The translations under genes and the position numbers were made by a program. The notes below the pieces were generated by a model. The model ran no database searches. It was not told the origin of the DNA and worked only from the letters and a program-made list of their open reading frames with translations. From Pseudarthrobacter sp. SSS035 (GTDB lineage Bacteria; Actinomycetota; Actinomycetes; Actinomycetales; Micrococcaceae), in the NCBI RefSeq assembly GCF_023273875.1, contig NZ_CP096882.1, forward strand, positions 3,906,001 through 3,970,000: a stretch of DNA of 64,000 nucleotides. The letters are read 5' to 3'. Numbering within the stretch: position 1 is the first letter of the stretch; each line of letters starts with the position of its first letter. Positions 32,988 to 40,137 of the stretch are shown piece by piece.

Positions 32988-33679
32988 GAGGCTTTCCGTT
33001 CCTGGCTCTTTGCGTATTCGGCGACTCGCTGCTCCATGGCCGCTAGTTGACGGGACCGTTCATCCTCTATCGAAGGCCTTTCATCCAATTCGTGTAATTC
33101 GCTCGCTCGCGCGTTGGTGAGACTCGAAGCTTTGGCGATTTGTGTTCCTCCCCGTTTTTCCTCAAGTACTCCTCCCTGTGGTTCCTCAGTTTTCCTAGGG
33201 GGCAACGTTTTGTTGGGGCTGGTGCCAACGTTTTGTTGGGGCACGTGCCCCAACGTTTCGTTGGGTAGTGGGGCAACGTTCTGTTGGGGCACCTGGGGCA
33301 ACGTTTCGTTGGGGCGCCCGGTCCTAGGCAAAGGAATCCACTTGATATTTCGGCCGGTTCCCGCAGGCTCAAAAGTCATCGCCGGATCCAGTGCCAAGGC
33401 GTATTCGGCCCTGACTCCCAGCTTCGCTTGACCACTCGAAACCACAGCGCCGGCGGTTCCCAGCGAGGCAAGAGTCTTCCGATAGACCTCTTCGGCGCTC
33501 TTCCGTCTGCCTTCGCAGTCGAGCCCCAGGGCGGATGCCACGGCCTGCCAGCCACCGAAGTACACAGGCGGCTTGTCGGCGTCCAGAGCCATGTTCGCCA
33601 TAAACAACAGGGCGCGCGCCTCCCGGTGGCTGAGGTGCCTCCAATTGGCGAAGACCTTGGCGACGTTCGTGGCTCCCAT
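32984..33679 (-). CDS. Probable replication initiator with wHTH N-terminus and internal iterons
   Basis: A 231-aa protein. The first 110 residues look like a winged-helix replication-initiator domain (WRHLSHREARALLFMANMAL, WQAVASALGL, SAEEVYRKTLASLGTAGAVV). Residues about 122-161 are an 8-residue repeat alternating PNETL and PQQNV units, encoded by five 16-bp iterons with a 24-bp period. The C-terminus is a charged helix. In lambda-type phages the origin lies inside the initiator gene, and this arrangement is alike. The replication role is inferred from domain look, position after xis-like genes and the iterons. It is coupled by a 4-base overlap to the next gene. Confidence 0.65.
   Translation of the reverse strand: MGATNVAKVFANWRHLSHREARALLFMANMALDADKPPVYFGGWQAVASALGLDCEGRRKSAEEVYRKTLASLGTAGAVVSSGQAKLGVRAEYALALDPAMTFEPAGTGRNIKWIPLPRTGRPNETLPQVPQQNVAPLPNETLGHVPQQNVGTSPNKTLPPRKTEEPQGGVLEEKRGGTQIAKASSLTNARASELHELDERPSIEDERSRQLAAMEQRVAEYAKSQERKAS
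33203..33314. repeat. Five iterons inside the replication-like gene, candidate origin
   Basis: The 16-bp unit CAACGTTTYGTTGGGG occurs at 33203, 33226, 33251, 33274 and 33299, with spacings alternating 23 and 25 bp (average 24). Units differ at only one or two positions. Each has a quasi-palindromic core (CAACG...CGTTG in some). CCTAGG hexamers lie just outside both ends (33194 and 33323). The regular 24-bp phase is also eight codons, so selection on protein repeats could contribute. Confidence 0.75.
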
Positions 33680-33709
33680 TTAGGCGGTTCCGTTCGTGGT
33701 TTCCGTGGC

Positions 33710-33832
33710 TCAGACCGGCGAGCCGAATATGAGCTTGGCGAGGCTGGTGGGCAGGGCATAGGCCAGGTACAGGAGGCAGGTCACCAGCGTCCAGAACACT
33801 GCCCGGACCGTCAGCTGTATCCCGCGGCGCAC
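33710..33832 (-). CDS. 40-aa single-pass membrane microprotein (island)
   Basis: A short GTG-started frame encodes a 40-residue protein with one hydrophobic helix (AVFWTLVTCLLYLAYALPTS) preceded by arginines. Its GTG overlaps the TAG of the 145-aa gene as TAGTG, a classic stop-start coupling, which argues that it is real despite its size. It ends 30 bp before the replication-like gene. Function unknown. Confidence 0.5.
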   Translation of the reverse strand: MRRGIQLTVRAVFWTLVTCLLYLAYALPTSLAKLIFGSPV

Positions 33833-34269
33833 TAGTTGGTGCCCCCGGCCGTCTGCGCTGTTTTGGCGGCGGCAATTAGGTCCGCTGCGAGATCGTATGC
33901 GTCGGCAGGGCTCAGCTGCGCGTACCGCGGCCGCTTATGGTTCGCCATCCACAACTCGATGGTGTGGGTATTGGTGGCCGCATTCCATACCGGCGTGACG
34001 ATCCAGGGCCCCTTCACTATGTCGTCCCCGATCCAGCGCTCAGAGCCCTTCTTGGACCGGACGTAGCCGGAGGGTGGCGTGGGCGCCTGTGGCGGCGCGG
34101 CAACGGCGCTGCTGAAGGTGAAGGTAACTTCCCCTAAGCCGTGTTTCCACCACTTCTCGCCAAGTGCGTCGTCGAGCAGGTCCCAGACCTCCACAATGTC
34201 CATGCCCAGCCATTCGGCCAAGTCTCCGAGCTCTGCGACTGTGGTGGGGGCTTTGATACGATGCTGCAT
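33832..34269 (-). CDS. Hypothetical protein (island early region)
   Basis: A 145-aa protein. The N-terminus resembles a small helical DNA- or protein-binding unit (TTVAELGDLAEWLGMDIVEV), then a tryptophan-containing middle (KWWKHGLGEVTFTF, GPWIVTPVWNAATN) and a C-terminal helix (ADAYDLAADLIAAAKTA). Proteins of this size and style are common in actinophage early regions but no function is assigned. It starts four bases after the 56-aa Cys-rich gene and its stop overlaps the 40-aa membrane protein start. Confidence 0.65.
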   Translation of the reverse strand: MQHRIKAPTTVAELGDLAEWLGMDIVEVWDLLDDALGEKWWKHGLGEVTFTFSSAVAAPPQAPTPPSGYVRSKKGSERWIGDDIVKGPWIVTPVWNAATNTHTIELWMANHKRPRYAQLSPADAYDLAADLIAAAKTAQTAGGTN

Positions 34270-34273
34270 GGAC

Positions 34274-34444
34274 CTACTCCTTGTTGTTGGTGGGTTCTGA
34301 GGCAGTGGCGGATTCTTTGACGGGAGCGCCGCTGCCTTCCATGTTCTTGAGGCGGATCTTTGCCGCCTTCGCCGGTGTGGTTACCGGTATTTCCCGGATT
34401 TCGCAGGCGCAATCTCCGAGCCACTCGCAACCGCAGCTGCTCAC
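34274..34444 (-). CDS. Small cysteine-rich hypothetical protein (island)
   Basis: A 56-aa protein starting at a GTG, with four cysteines in the first 14 residues (MSSCGCEWLGDCAC), which could hold a metal, then a basic stretch (TPAKAAKIRLKNMEG) and a disordered tail. Its GTG overlaps the TGA of the preceding 50-aa gene. The overlap and the cysteine cluster support a real gene, but no family is recognised. Confidence 0.45.
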   Translation of the reverse strand: MSSCGCEWLGDCACEIREIPVTTPAKAAKIRLKNMEGSGAPVKESATASEPTNNKE

Positions 34445-34593
34445 TCTGCAGCCTCGGCATCGGACGTTTGCAGATACGGGTTCCGGGCCGCGACGATGGC
34501 GCCGTTCAAGGGGCCCTCGTGGCTGGTGCCGCGCCAGTAACCTCGATCCCATGCGACTGCCAACGCGGCGTCCAGTTCCGCCCGGGTGATCAC
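34441..34593 (-). CDS. Small hypothetical protein (island)
   Basis: A 50-aa protein starting at a GTG that overlaps the stop of the HTH gene (GTGA). The sequence ITRAELDAALAVAWDRGYWR contains a helix followed by an aromatic segment of the kind found in many small phage proteins of unknown role. It is the second gene of the leftward early transcript. Confidence 0.5.
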   Translation of the reverse strand: MITRAELDAALAVAWDRGYWRGTSHEGPLNGAIVAARNPYLQTSDAEAAE

Positions 34594-34826
34594 GCTGTGG
34601 CCTTCTGCGGGTCCAACTGCGTTTCTTCCCAAGCCAGGACATCGTCCAGCCTGTAGCGAAGGAATTTCCCGATGCGCATCGCTCGGGGGCCCTTATTGGA
34701 AGCCCGCCACGCGTAGACAGTTGCCACGGGGACCGCTTCCCGCTCGGCTAATTCGCGAACGCTCAAGTGCCGAGCAGTGGCGTGTGTATCCACGGGCCTG
34801 ACCCCCTCAAGGACTTCACTTCTCAT
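34590..34826 (-). CDS. Helix-turn-helix protein, AlpA/excisionase-like
   Basis: A 78-aa protein of the HTH_17/AlpA type (LSVRELAEREAVPVATVYAW, then RAMRIGKFLRYRLDDVLAWE). It is the first leftward gene, divergent from the repressor, the usual place for a Cro- or Xis/AlpA-type switch protein in phages and satellites. It probably promotes excision or early transcription. Its stop overlaps the start of the next gene. Confidence 0.8.
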   Translation of the reverse strand: MRSEVLEGVRPVDTHATARHLSVRELAEREAVPVATVYAWRASNKGPRAMRIGKFLRYRLDDVLAWEETQLDPQKATA

Positions 34827-34862
34827 TTTTCCTCCAGTTGCCGTTTCTGCAAGTCGCTTTTG

Positions 34863-34945
34863 ATAATCGCAAGTTGGCGATGGACCAAGCTTTACACACA
34901 GTGACGATGGACGTCAAACAAAAAATGAAATACAGTTGCGATCAT
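34863..34945. promoter_or_regulatory. Divergent early/repressor control region of the island
   Basis: Two similar half-conserved operators are inverted: ATAATCGCAAGT at 34863-34874 (complement ACTTGCGATTAT) and AGTTGCGATCAT at 34934-34945, matching at 10 of 12 positions. A promoter TGGACG (34908-34913), 17-bp spacer, TACAGT (34931-34936) would start transcription at or beside the repressor ATG (34944), giving a leaderless mRNA; no Shine-Dalgarno sequence is seen there. Repressor autoregulation through the second operator is a reasonable inference. Confidence 0.5.
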
Positions 34946-35570
34946 GGCAAACGCACCTATTGAGCTCGGTCCGGCTGGCCGGCGAGCGGCTAAAAATGTC
35001 CACCGGATACGTACGGCACGGGGCCTTGAGCTCGCAGACGTGAGTAGGCGCCTGGCCGATATTGGACGGCCAATCGGCGTACCGGCGCTTAGCCGGATCG
35101 AGAACGAGGCCCGACGCTTGGACGCCGCGGATTTGGTGGCCCTTGCTGTAGTTCTCGGAGTCACGCCCAACGTCCTACTCTTCGGTTCCGAGCGTTTCCT
35201 GGGGCCCGTGGATATCCAGATAACCAAGGATCTGGCGGCGCCCATGGATGACGTCTGGACGTGGGCAGATGGAGAACTTCCTCTGACTGCCGCAACGGCC
35301 CGGGAGCAATTGGACTTTCAGAAAGCTGCGAGACCTCACCGCCCGCCAGTGCTGCACAAGGAACTTCCCGGCGATCTGTGGGAGCATCCGGCAGTGCAAG
35401 AACTCGAACGCGCGTATAAGGCTGCGGCAACGGTTTTTGAGCGCGACCGTACCGTGCTCGATCTTCTAATGAACGAGCTGCGGCGCGGGCTTGAAGAGCC
35501 ATTTGATTTTGATAAGTGGTTTGGCGATAAGGACGTCCTCACTACGGATTGGAACGACAAGGATGCCTAG
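34944..35570 (+). CDS. XRE-family repressor of the island
   Basis: A 208-aa protein with an N-terminal HTH_XRE domain at about residues 12-68 (GRRAAKNVHRIRTARGLELA, VPALSRIENEARRLDAADLV) and a helical C-terminal domain without any recognisable LexA/S24 peptidase signature. It is therefore unlikely to self-cleave on DNA damage; derepression may need a partner, as in SaPI Stl. It is divergent from the HTH/xis-like gene. The integrase start lies inside its last codons (8-base overlap), so repressor and integrase are probably co-transcribed. The ATG may be at the very 5' end of the mRNA. Confidence 0.85.
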   Translation: MANAPIELGPAGRRAAKNVHRIRTARGLELADVSRRLADIGRPIGVPALSRIENEARRLDAADLVALAVVLGVTPNVLLFGSERFLGPVDIQITKDLAAPMDDVWTWADGELPLTAATAREQLDFQKAARPHRPPVLHKELPGDLWEHPAVQELERAYKAAATVFERDRTVLDLLMNELRRGLEEPFDFDKWFGDKDVLTTDWNDKDA

Positions 35571-36750
35571 GCCGCCGCTGCAGATCGGCACTTGGGGGAA
35601 GATCAGCAGGGACGAGGTAACGCCCGGCGTGTGGCGGGCGATGGCACGTTTCCGGGACTTTGATGGCGTTACACGCAAGGTTGAGGCCCGGGCCGTCTCC
35701 GTCTCGAAGAATGACCGGGGGTCTAAGGCTGAACAGGCCCTTATCGCCGCGCTCAGAGACCGCGCTATGCCGGCGGGGGACGACATAACCCCGGACAGCC
35801 GATTGAACCGTCTAGCTGAGATTTGGTGGCTTGAGTTCATGGACCAGGACAGGGCCATCAACACCCAGCGCAGATACCGCGAGGTCCTGGACTCCTACGT
35901 CTGCCCCGGGGTTGGGGGACTGACTATCCGGGAAGCCACCGTCTCCCGCTTGGACAGGTTCCTGAAGGCGACGACGGCCAAGCACGGGAACGCCACGGCA
36001 AAGCTGGCCAAGACGGTCCTGTCCGCCATGCTGGGCCTAGCTGCCCGTCACGGTGCCGTAGGCGCCAACCCGCTGCGCGACGTCGCCAAGGTCCCCACTA
36101 ACCGCAAGGAAGTCAGGGCCCTCACTGTGGATGAGGCGGCCGCGCTCCGGGCCGGTCTTCGCCAATGGCAGCTTGACTCCTCAGCCCGCGGCCGGAAGCG
36201 TCCCAACGACCTGCTGGACGTCGTCGATGTGATGCTCGCTACCGGAGCCCGCATCGGCGAAGCGCTGGCGCTCCGTTGGAAGGACGTAGACCTAAAGTCC
36301 GTGCGTCCCACGCTGACGGTCACCGGCACAGTCATCTATGTGCAGGGCCAGGGGATGACCATTCAGGAGCATCCCAAGTCGACGAATTCACGGCAGCGGT
36401 ACTACCTGCCTCCCTTTGCTGTGGATATGCTCCTCCGCCGCCAGGTGCAGCAGCTGGTGTCCAACCCGTGGGACGTGGTCTTCCCGTCCTCCACAGGCAC
36501 GCTGAGGGATCCTGGGAACTTCCGGAAGCAATGGCGCTCCGCACGGGACGATATCGGCTTTCAGTGGGTCACGCCGCACACGTTCCGCAAGTCCGTGGGC
36601 ACGCTCTTGGCCAATGCGGAGGGCATGGCCTCGGCTTCTGCCCAGCTTGGCCACTCGAGCGAACAAATCACCAGCCGGCACTATGTGCAGAAGACCCACG
36701 AGGCGCCGGACATGACGGCCCTGCTGCAGGCGTTCGGTAGCGGCTCTTGA
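35563..36750 (+). CDS. int: Tyrosine-family site-specific integrase
   Basis: A 395-aa tyrosine recombinase that integrates the island at the tRNA-Arg gene. An N-terminal arm-binding part is followed by a SAM-like core-binding domain (residues about 95-185, INTQRRYREVLDSYV) and the catalytic domain. The catalytic residues are visible: Arg in ATGARIGEAL, His-x-x-Arg in HTFRKS, His in GHSS and the nucleophile Tyr in SRHYVQ. The gene is 97 bp from attR with a terminator between. The start ATG at 35563 overlaps the repressor end. Confidence 0.96.
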   Translation: MPRPPLQIGTWGKISRDEVTPGVWRAMARFRDFDGVTRKVEARAVSVSKNDRGSKAEQALIAALRDRAMPAGDDITPDSRLNRLAEIWWLEFMDQDRAINTQRRYREVLDSYVCPGVGGLTIREATVSRLDRFLKATTAKHGNATAKLAKTVLSAMLGLAARHGAVGANPLRDVAKVPTNRKEVRALTVDEAAALRAGLRQWQLDSSARGRKRPNDLLDVVDVMLATGARIGEALALRWKDVDLKSVRPTLTVTGTVIYVQGQGMTIQEHPKSTNSRQRYYLPPFAVDMLLRRQVQQLVSNPWDVVFPSSTGTLRDPGNFRKQWRSARDDIGFQWVTPHTFRKSVGTLLANAEGMASASAQLGHSSEQITSRHYVQKTHEAPDMTALLQAFGSGS

Positions 36751-36758
36751 GTCAAAGC

Positions 36759-36778
36759 GGTGGGTAAGTGGTGGATAT
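36759..36778. promoter_or_regulatory. Candidate right arm-type integrase binding repeat
   Basis: GGTGGGTAAGTGGTGGATAT resembles the left site at 25136-25156 in sequence and orientation (one substitution in each half). It lies between int and attR. Paired sites of this kind fit integrase arm binding, although the repeat is short. Confidence 0.5.
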
Positions 36779-36799
36779 GCCTTCGCCCGGACAAAACAG

Positions 36800-36842
36800 A
36801 AGAGGCTCTGAACTTGCGTTTCCGCAGGTCAGAGCCTCTTTT
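36800..36842 (+). terminator. Intrinsic terminator after int
   Basis: AAGAGGCTCTGA (36800-36811) pairs with TCAGAGCCTCTT (36829-36840), with inner pairing of ACTTGCG/CGCAGGT around a TTTC loop and a short T-run. It separates int from the oppositely oriented tRNA-Arg. Confidence 0.88.
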
Positions 36843-36844
36843 GG

Positions 36845-36920
36845 TGGTGCCCCAGGAGGGAATCGAACCCCCGACCGGCGGATTAGAAGGCCGCTGCTCT
36901 ATCCCCTGAGCTACTGGGGC
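36845..36920 (-). tRNA. tRNA-Arg (TCT), integration target restored by the island
   Basis: Minus-strand cloverleaf with acceptor GCCCCAG/CTGGGGC, D stem GCTC/GAGC, anticodon loop CTTCTAA (anticodon TCT) and T-loop GTTCGAT. CCA is encoded (TGG at 36845-36847 on the plus strand). The 3' half lies in attR and therefore comes from the island, while the displaced host 3' end at attL does not encode CCA. The anticodon stem has a C/T mismatch at 31-39. Confidence 0.95.
36847..36886. other. attR, 40-bp core repeat
   Basis: This is the exact copy of 24979-25018. It spans the tRNA-Arg sequence from the CCA side to the anticodon loop, so integration keeps the tRNA functional. The crossover must lie inside these 40 bp. 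Confidence 0.92.
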
Positions 36921-37131
36921 ACGTGGCGCCACGACCAGAAATCCGGCGCATAAAAAGTCTACATTGCCCCGACGTGCGGCCGCGTCAGCTCCGCCCGCTG
37001 CCGAGTCTTGTCCTCAACAACGCGGTTTCAGGCAGGGTTGTGCACATACGCGAAGTTGGCCCTCGCGGCCCGGTGCCGTCCGCGCGAAGCTGGTTCTGCC
37101 GCTAAGGCGCTACCTTTCGAGACAGGACAAG

Positions 37132-37716
37132 ATGATGACTGACTACCAAACATTCCGGGGCTTCGTTGCCACGGATATCAAGACCTCCACAACTCCGGGC
37201 GGCGTTGGCACCGCCTCGTTCCGCCTCGGTTCAACGGCGCGGCGTTTTGACCGGGCCACCAGTACCTGGGTGGATAGCCACACCAACTGGTTCAACGTCC
37301 AGGGCTACCGTCAGCTTGCCGGGAACATGGCCTGCAGCATCAAGAAGGGCCAGTGCGTCATCGTCGTTGGCCGGCTCAAGCTGCGCAGCTGGGAGAAAGA
37401 CGGCCGGGTCTACCATTCGGCCGAAATCGATGCGGATTCCGTGGGTCACGACCTCAAGCGTGGTTCGGCCAACTACATCCGTACCAGCGACACCGGACTG
37501 CACCTCGTCTCAGACAACAGCGCGGCAGGGCAGGAGGCATCAGCGGAGGGCAGCGGCGTCGGCCCCGCTGATCCTGACGAGGACGGCGGAGACCCGGAAG
37601 AAGGGGAGCACACGGACGACGACGCTGCAGCGTTGGGAGTCTTCCACGAGGATGCAGACGGCAACCGCATTCCGGTGGACGCTGAAACAGGCGAGCTCGC
37701 CGGAGCCACCGTCTGA
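37132..37716 (+). CDS. Single-stranded DNA-binding protein paralogue
   Basis: A 194-aa SSB-family protein. The OB-fold is in residues 1-115 (FRGFVATDIKTSTTPGGVGT, FNVQGYRQLAGNMACSIKKG, VVGRLKLRSWEKDGRVYHSA). The C-terminal part is long and acidic (DPDEDGGDPEEGEHTDDD) but the protein ends in ELAGATV instead of the conserved DDDIPF-type tip used for partner binding, so it is an accessory SSB and not the main one. AGGA lies before the first of two adjacent ATGs. It sits directly beside the island but looks like host DNA in composition. Confidence 0.88.
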   Translation: MMTDYQTFRGFVATDIKTSTTPGGVGTASFRLGSTARRFDRATSTWVDSHTNWFNVQGYRQLAGNMACSIKKGQCVIVVGRLKLRSWEKDGRVYHSAEIDADSVGHDLKRGSANYIRTSDTGLHLVSDNSAAGQEASAEGSGVGPADPDEDGGDPEEGEHTDDDAAALGVFHEDADGNRIPVDAETGELAGATV

Positions 37717-37824
37717 AAGTGCTGGCGCTGGATACCGCACGGGACGCGGGCGGGCCCGGGGCCGGCAGTCCGCCCGCGCCGGGACCGTTCCGTCCCAGGC
37801 TTGGCCGCGTGGAAGAATGGCGGC

Positions 37825-38400
37825 ATGAATCGCGCGACGGACAAACGGCAGGCAACCCCAATCACCAGCCGGACCACCCGTTCCCGGCGGTTTGGGCTCC
37901 GTGCGGGACGGGCGCCCGCTGCGCTCGCAGGAAGCCTCCTGATGGTTCTTGCGCTTGCAGCCTGCACCGGCGGCTCCCCAACGGGAGCGGGACAGGCCGC
38001 TGCCACCCCCGGCGAAATGGCCACCCCCTCGGAAGTGGCCGCTCCGACGGAACTGGCCACGACGGGCTCCACCCAGCCGGCCGCCACGTCCCCGGCAGAG
38101 GATCCGGACATCGTGGCGATGAAACAGACTGTGACGGATGCGCTGGGGAAGCTGGCGGCGGGGACGCCAAAGCCAGCCACAGCCCAGGTGACAGATGCCC
38201 TGACCGGCGCCGGGATTTCCCCGCCGGCGCTCGAAGTGTCGGCGAGCCGGACTCCTACCGGGCTGGAAGCTGATGCCATTGAGGCCGCTGTGTTGCAGGG
38301 CACCGACTGCGTGGTGGGACAGGTCCGCGATGGCAACGTCACCGTTATCGTTCTGCCGGTCCTGGCCAGCGGCAAGTGTTTCGTGGGAGCGGCTGCCTGA
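37825..38400 (+). CDS. Putative lipoprotein
   Basis: A 191-aa protein with a basic N-terminus, a hydrophobic stretch (ALAGSLLMVLALAAC) and a lipobox LALAAC that marks the lipidated cysteine. A threonine/alanine/proline-rich linker follows, then a small domain of about 90 residues with two cysteines (TDCVVGQ, GKCFVG) that may form a disulfide. The domain matches a DUF6993-like type found in Micrococcaceae, by my recollection. It is exported and anchored to the outer face of the membrane. Function unknown. Confidence 0.75.
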   Translation: MNRATDKRQATPITSRTTRSRRFGLRAGRAPAALAGSLLMVLALAACTGGSPTGAGQAAATPGEMATPSEVAAPTELATTGSTQPAATSPAEDPDIVAMKQTVTDALGKLAAGTPKPATAQVTDALTGAGISPPALEVSASRTPTGLEADAIEAAVLQGTDCVVGQVRDGNVTVIVLPVLASGKCFVGAAA

Positions 38401-38446
38401 CGCCTCGAATGTGAGTTAAGCCCGCCAACCCACTAGATTTGGAACC

Positions 38447-40129
38447 ATGGCGGAATTTATCTACACAATGACCAATGCCCGCAAGGCAGTTGGCGAAAAA
38501 CTCATTCTTGACAACGTAAGCATGTCGTTCTTCCCGGGCGCCAAAATCGGTGTCGTAGGCCCGAACGGTGCCGGTAAGTCCACCATCCTGAAGATCATGG
38601 CCGGACTGGACATCCCGTCCAACGGTGAGGCCCGGCTGAGCCCCGGCTACACCGTGGGGATCCTGTTGCAGGAACCGCCACTGAACGAGGAAAAGACTGT
38701 CCTGGGCAACGTCCAGGAAGGCGTTGGCGAGATCTACGGCAAGATCCAGCGCTTCAACGAGATCTCCGAGGAAATGGCCAGCCCCGACGCTGACTTCGAC
38801 GTCCTGCTCGAAGAAATGGGTCAGCTGCAGGAGGCCATTGACGCCGCTGAGGCCTGGGATCTCGACTCCCAGCTCGAGCAGGCCATGGACGCCCTCCGCT
38901 GCCCGCCCGCGGACGCCGACGTGACACTGCTCTCCGGCGGTGAGCGCCGCCGCGTGGCCCTCTGCAAGCTCCTGCTGCAGAAGCCTGACCTCCTGCTCCT
39001 GGACGAGCCCACCAACCACCTGGACGCCGAGAGCGTGCTGTGGCTGGAACAGCACCTCTCCAGCTATGCCGGCGCAGTCCTTGCCGTCACCCACGACCGG
39101 TACTTCCTTGACCACGTGGCGGAATGGATCGCCGAGGTTGACCGCGGCCACCTGTACCCCTACGAAGGCAACTACTCCACGTACCTGGAGAAGAAGCGGG
39201 CCCGCCTGGAAGTCCAGGGCAAAAAGGACGCCAAGCAGGCCAAGCGCCTCACCGAGGAACTTGAGTGGGTACGCTCCAACGCCAAGGGCCGCCAGACGAA
39301 ATCCAAGGCCCGTCTGGCCCGCTACGAGGAGATGGCTGCCGAGGCTGACCGCACGCGCAAGCTTGACTTCGAAGAGATCCAGATCCCGCCGGGCCCGCGC
39401 CTGGGCGGGCTGGTCCTGGAAGCCAGGAACCTGCAGAAGGGCTTCGACGACCGCACCCTGATCGACGGCCTGTCCTTCACGCTTCCCCGCAACGGCATCG
39501 TCGGTGTCATCGGCCCCAACGGCGTGGGCAAGTCCACGCTGTTCAAAACCATCATCGGCCTGGAGCCGCTCGACGGCGGCGAGCTGAAGATCGGCGATTC
39601 GGTCAAGATCTCCTACGCGGACCAGAGCCGCGGCGGCATCGACCCGAACAAGACCCTGTGGGAAGTTGTTTCGGACGGCCTCGATTACATCCAGGTGGGC
39701 CAGGTCGAAATGCCGTCCCGCGCCTACGTTGCCGCTTTCGGCTTCAAGGGTCCGGACCAGCAGAAGAAGGCCGGGGTGCTCTCCGGTGGTGAGCGCAACC
39801 GCCTCAACCTTGCACTGACGCTCAAACAGGGCGGCAACCTACTGCTCCTTGACGAACCCACTAACGACCTCGACGTCGAAACGCTCAGCAGCCTTGAAAA
39901 CGCGCTGCTGGAGTTCCCCGGCTGCGCCGTGGTCGTATCGCACGACCGCTGGTTCCTGGACCGGGTGGCCACACACATCCTGGCCTACGAAGGCGACGAG
40001 GAAAACCCCGCCAAGTGGTACTGGTTCGAGGGCAACTTCGAATCCTACGAGGAGAACAAGGTAGAGCGGCTCGGACCCGATGCGGCCAAGCCGCACCGCG
40101 TGACGCACCGCCGCCTCACCCGCGACTGA
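38447..40129 (+). CDS. ettA: Energy-dependent translational throttle protein EttA (ABC-F)
   Basis: A 560-aa ABC-F ATPase with two nucleotide-binding domains in one chain and no membrane part. Walker A is GPNGAGKST and GPNGVGKST; the signatures are LSGGERRR and LSGGERNR; Walker B is LLLLDEPTNHLD and LLLLDEPTNDLD. The linker between the domains (about residues 240-300) is the P-site tRNA interaction motif region, and the arm insertion typical of EttA is present (about residues 95-135). EttA gates the first elongation steps at the ribosomal E site according to ATP/ADP ratio. An intrinsic terminator follows. Confidence 0.96.
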   Translation: MAEFIYTMTNARKAVGEKLILDNVSMSFFPGAKIGVVGPNGAGKSTILKIMAGLDIPSNGEARLSPGYTVGILLQEPPLNEEKTVLGNVQEGVGEIYGKIQRFNEISEEMASPDADFDVLLEEMGQLQEAIDAAEAWDLDSQLEQAMDALRCPPADADVTLLSGGERRRVALCKLLLQKPDLLLLDEPTNHLDAESVLWLEQHLSSYAGAVLAVTHDRYFLDHVAEWIAEVDRGHLYPYEGNYSTYLEKKRARLEVQGKKDAKQAKRLTEELEWVRSNAKGRQTKSKARLARYEEMAAEADRTRKLDFEEIQIPPGPRLGGLVLEARNLQKGFDDRTLIDGLSFTLPRNGIVGVIGPNGVGKSTLFKTIIGLEPLDGGELKIGDSVKISYADQSRGGIDPNKTLWEVVSDGLDYIQVGQVEMPSRAYVAAFGFKGPDQQKKAGVLSGGERNRLNLALTLKQGGNLLLLDEPTNDLDVETLSSLENALLEFPGCAVVVSHDRWFLDRVATHILAYEGDEENPAKWYWFEGNFESYEENKVERLGPDAAKPHRVTHRRLTRD

Positions 40130-40137
40130 GCGCAAAG

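Larger units (their letters stand above)
24979..36886. mobile_element. Integrated 11.9-kb phage-satellite-like island in tRNA-Arg(TCT)
   Basis: The element is bounded by identical 40-bp repeats (24979-25018 and 36847-36886) that match the 3' half of tRNA-Arg. It encodes a tyrosine integrase and XRE repressor on the plus strand. Divergently it encodes an HTH/excisionase-like protein, a probable replication initiator with internal iterons, many small coupled genes, a small-terminase-like protein and a tape-measure protein. Near the left end lie a second HTH gene and short cargo genes. No large terminase, portal, protease, capsid, tail tube, tail tip or lysis genes are present. Gene order from integrase to terS resembles gram-positive phage-inducible islands. 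A decayed prophage is the alternative, but early genes look intact. Confidence 0.8.

Noticed and set aside
33203..33314. Regular repeats resembling a tiny CRISPR array
   Set aside because: The spacers between the 16-bp units are only 7-9 bases and similar to each other, the units are too short, the array lies in a coding sequence, and no cas genes are present. Iterons fit better.
24979..36886. Integrative conjugative element (AICE type)
   Set aside because: No FtsK/SpoIIIE-like translocase, relaxase or spread gene is present, whereas terS and a tape measure are.
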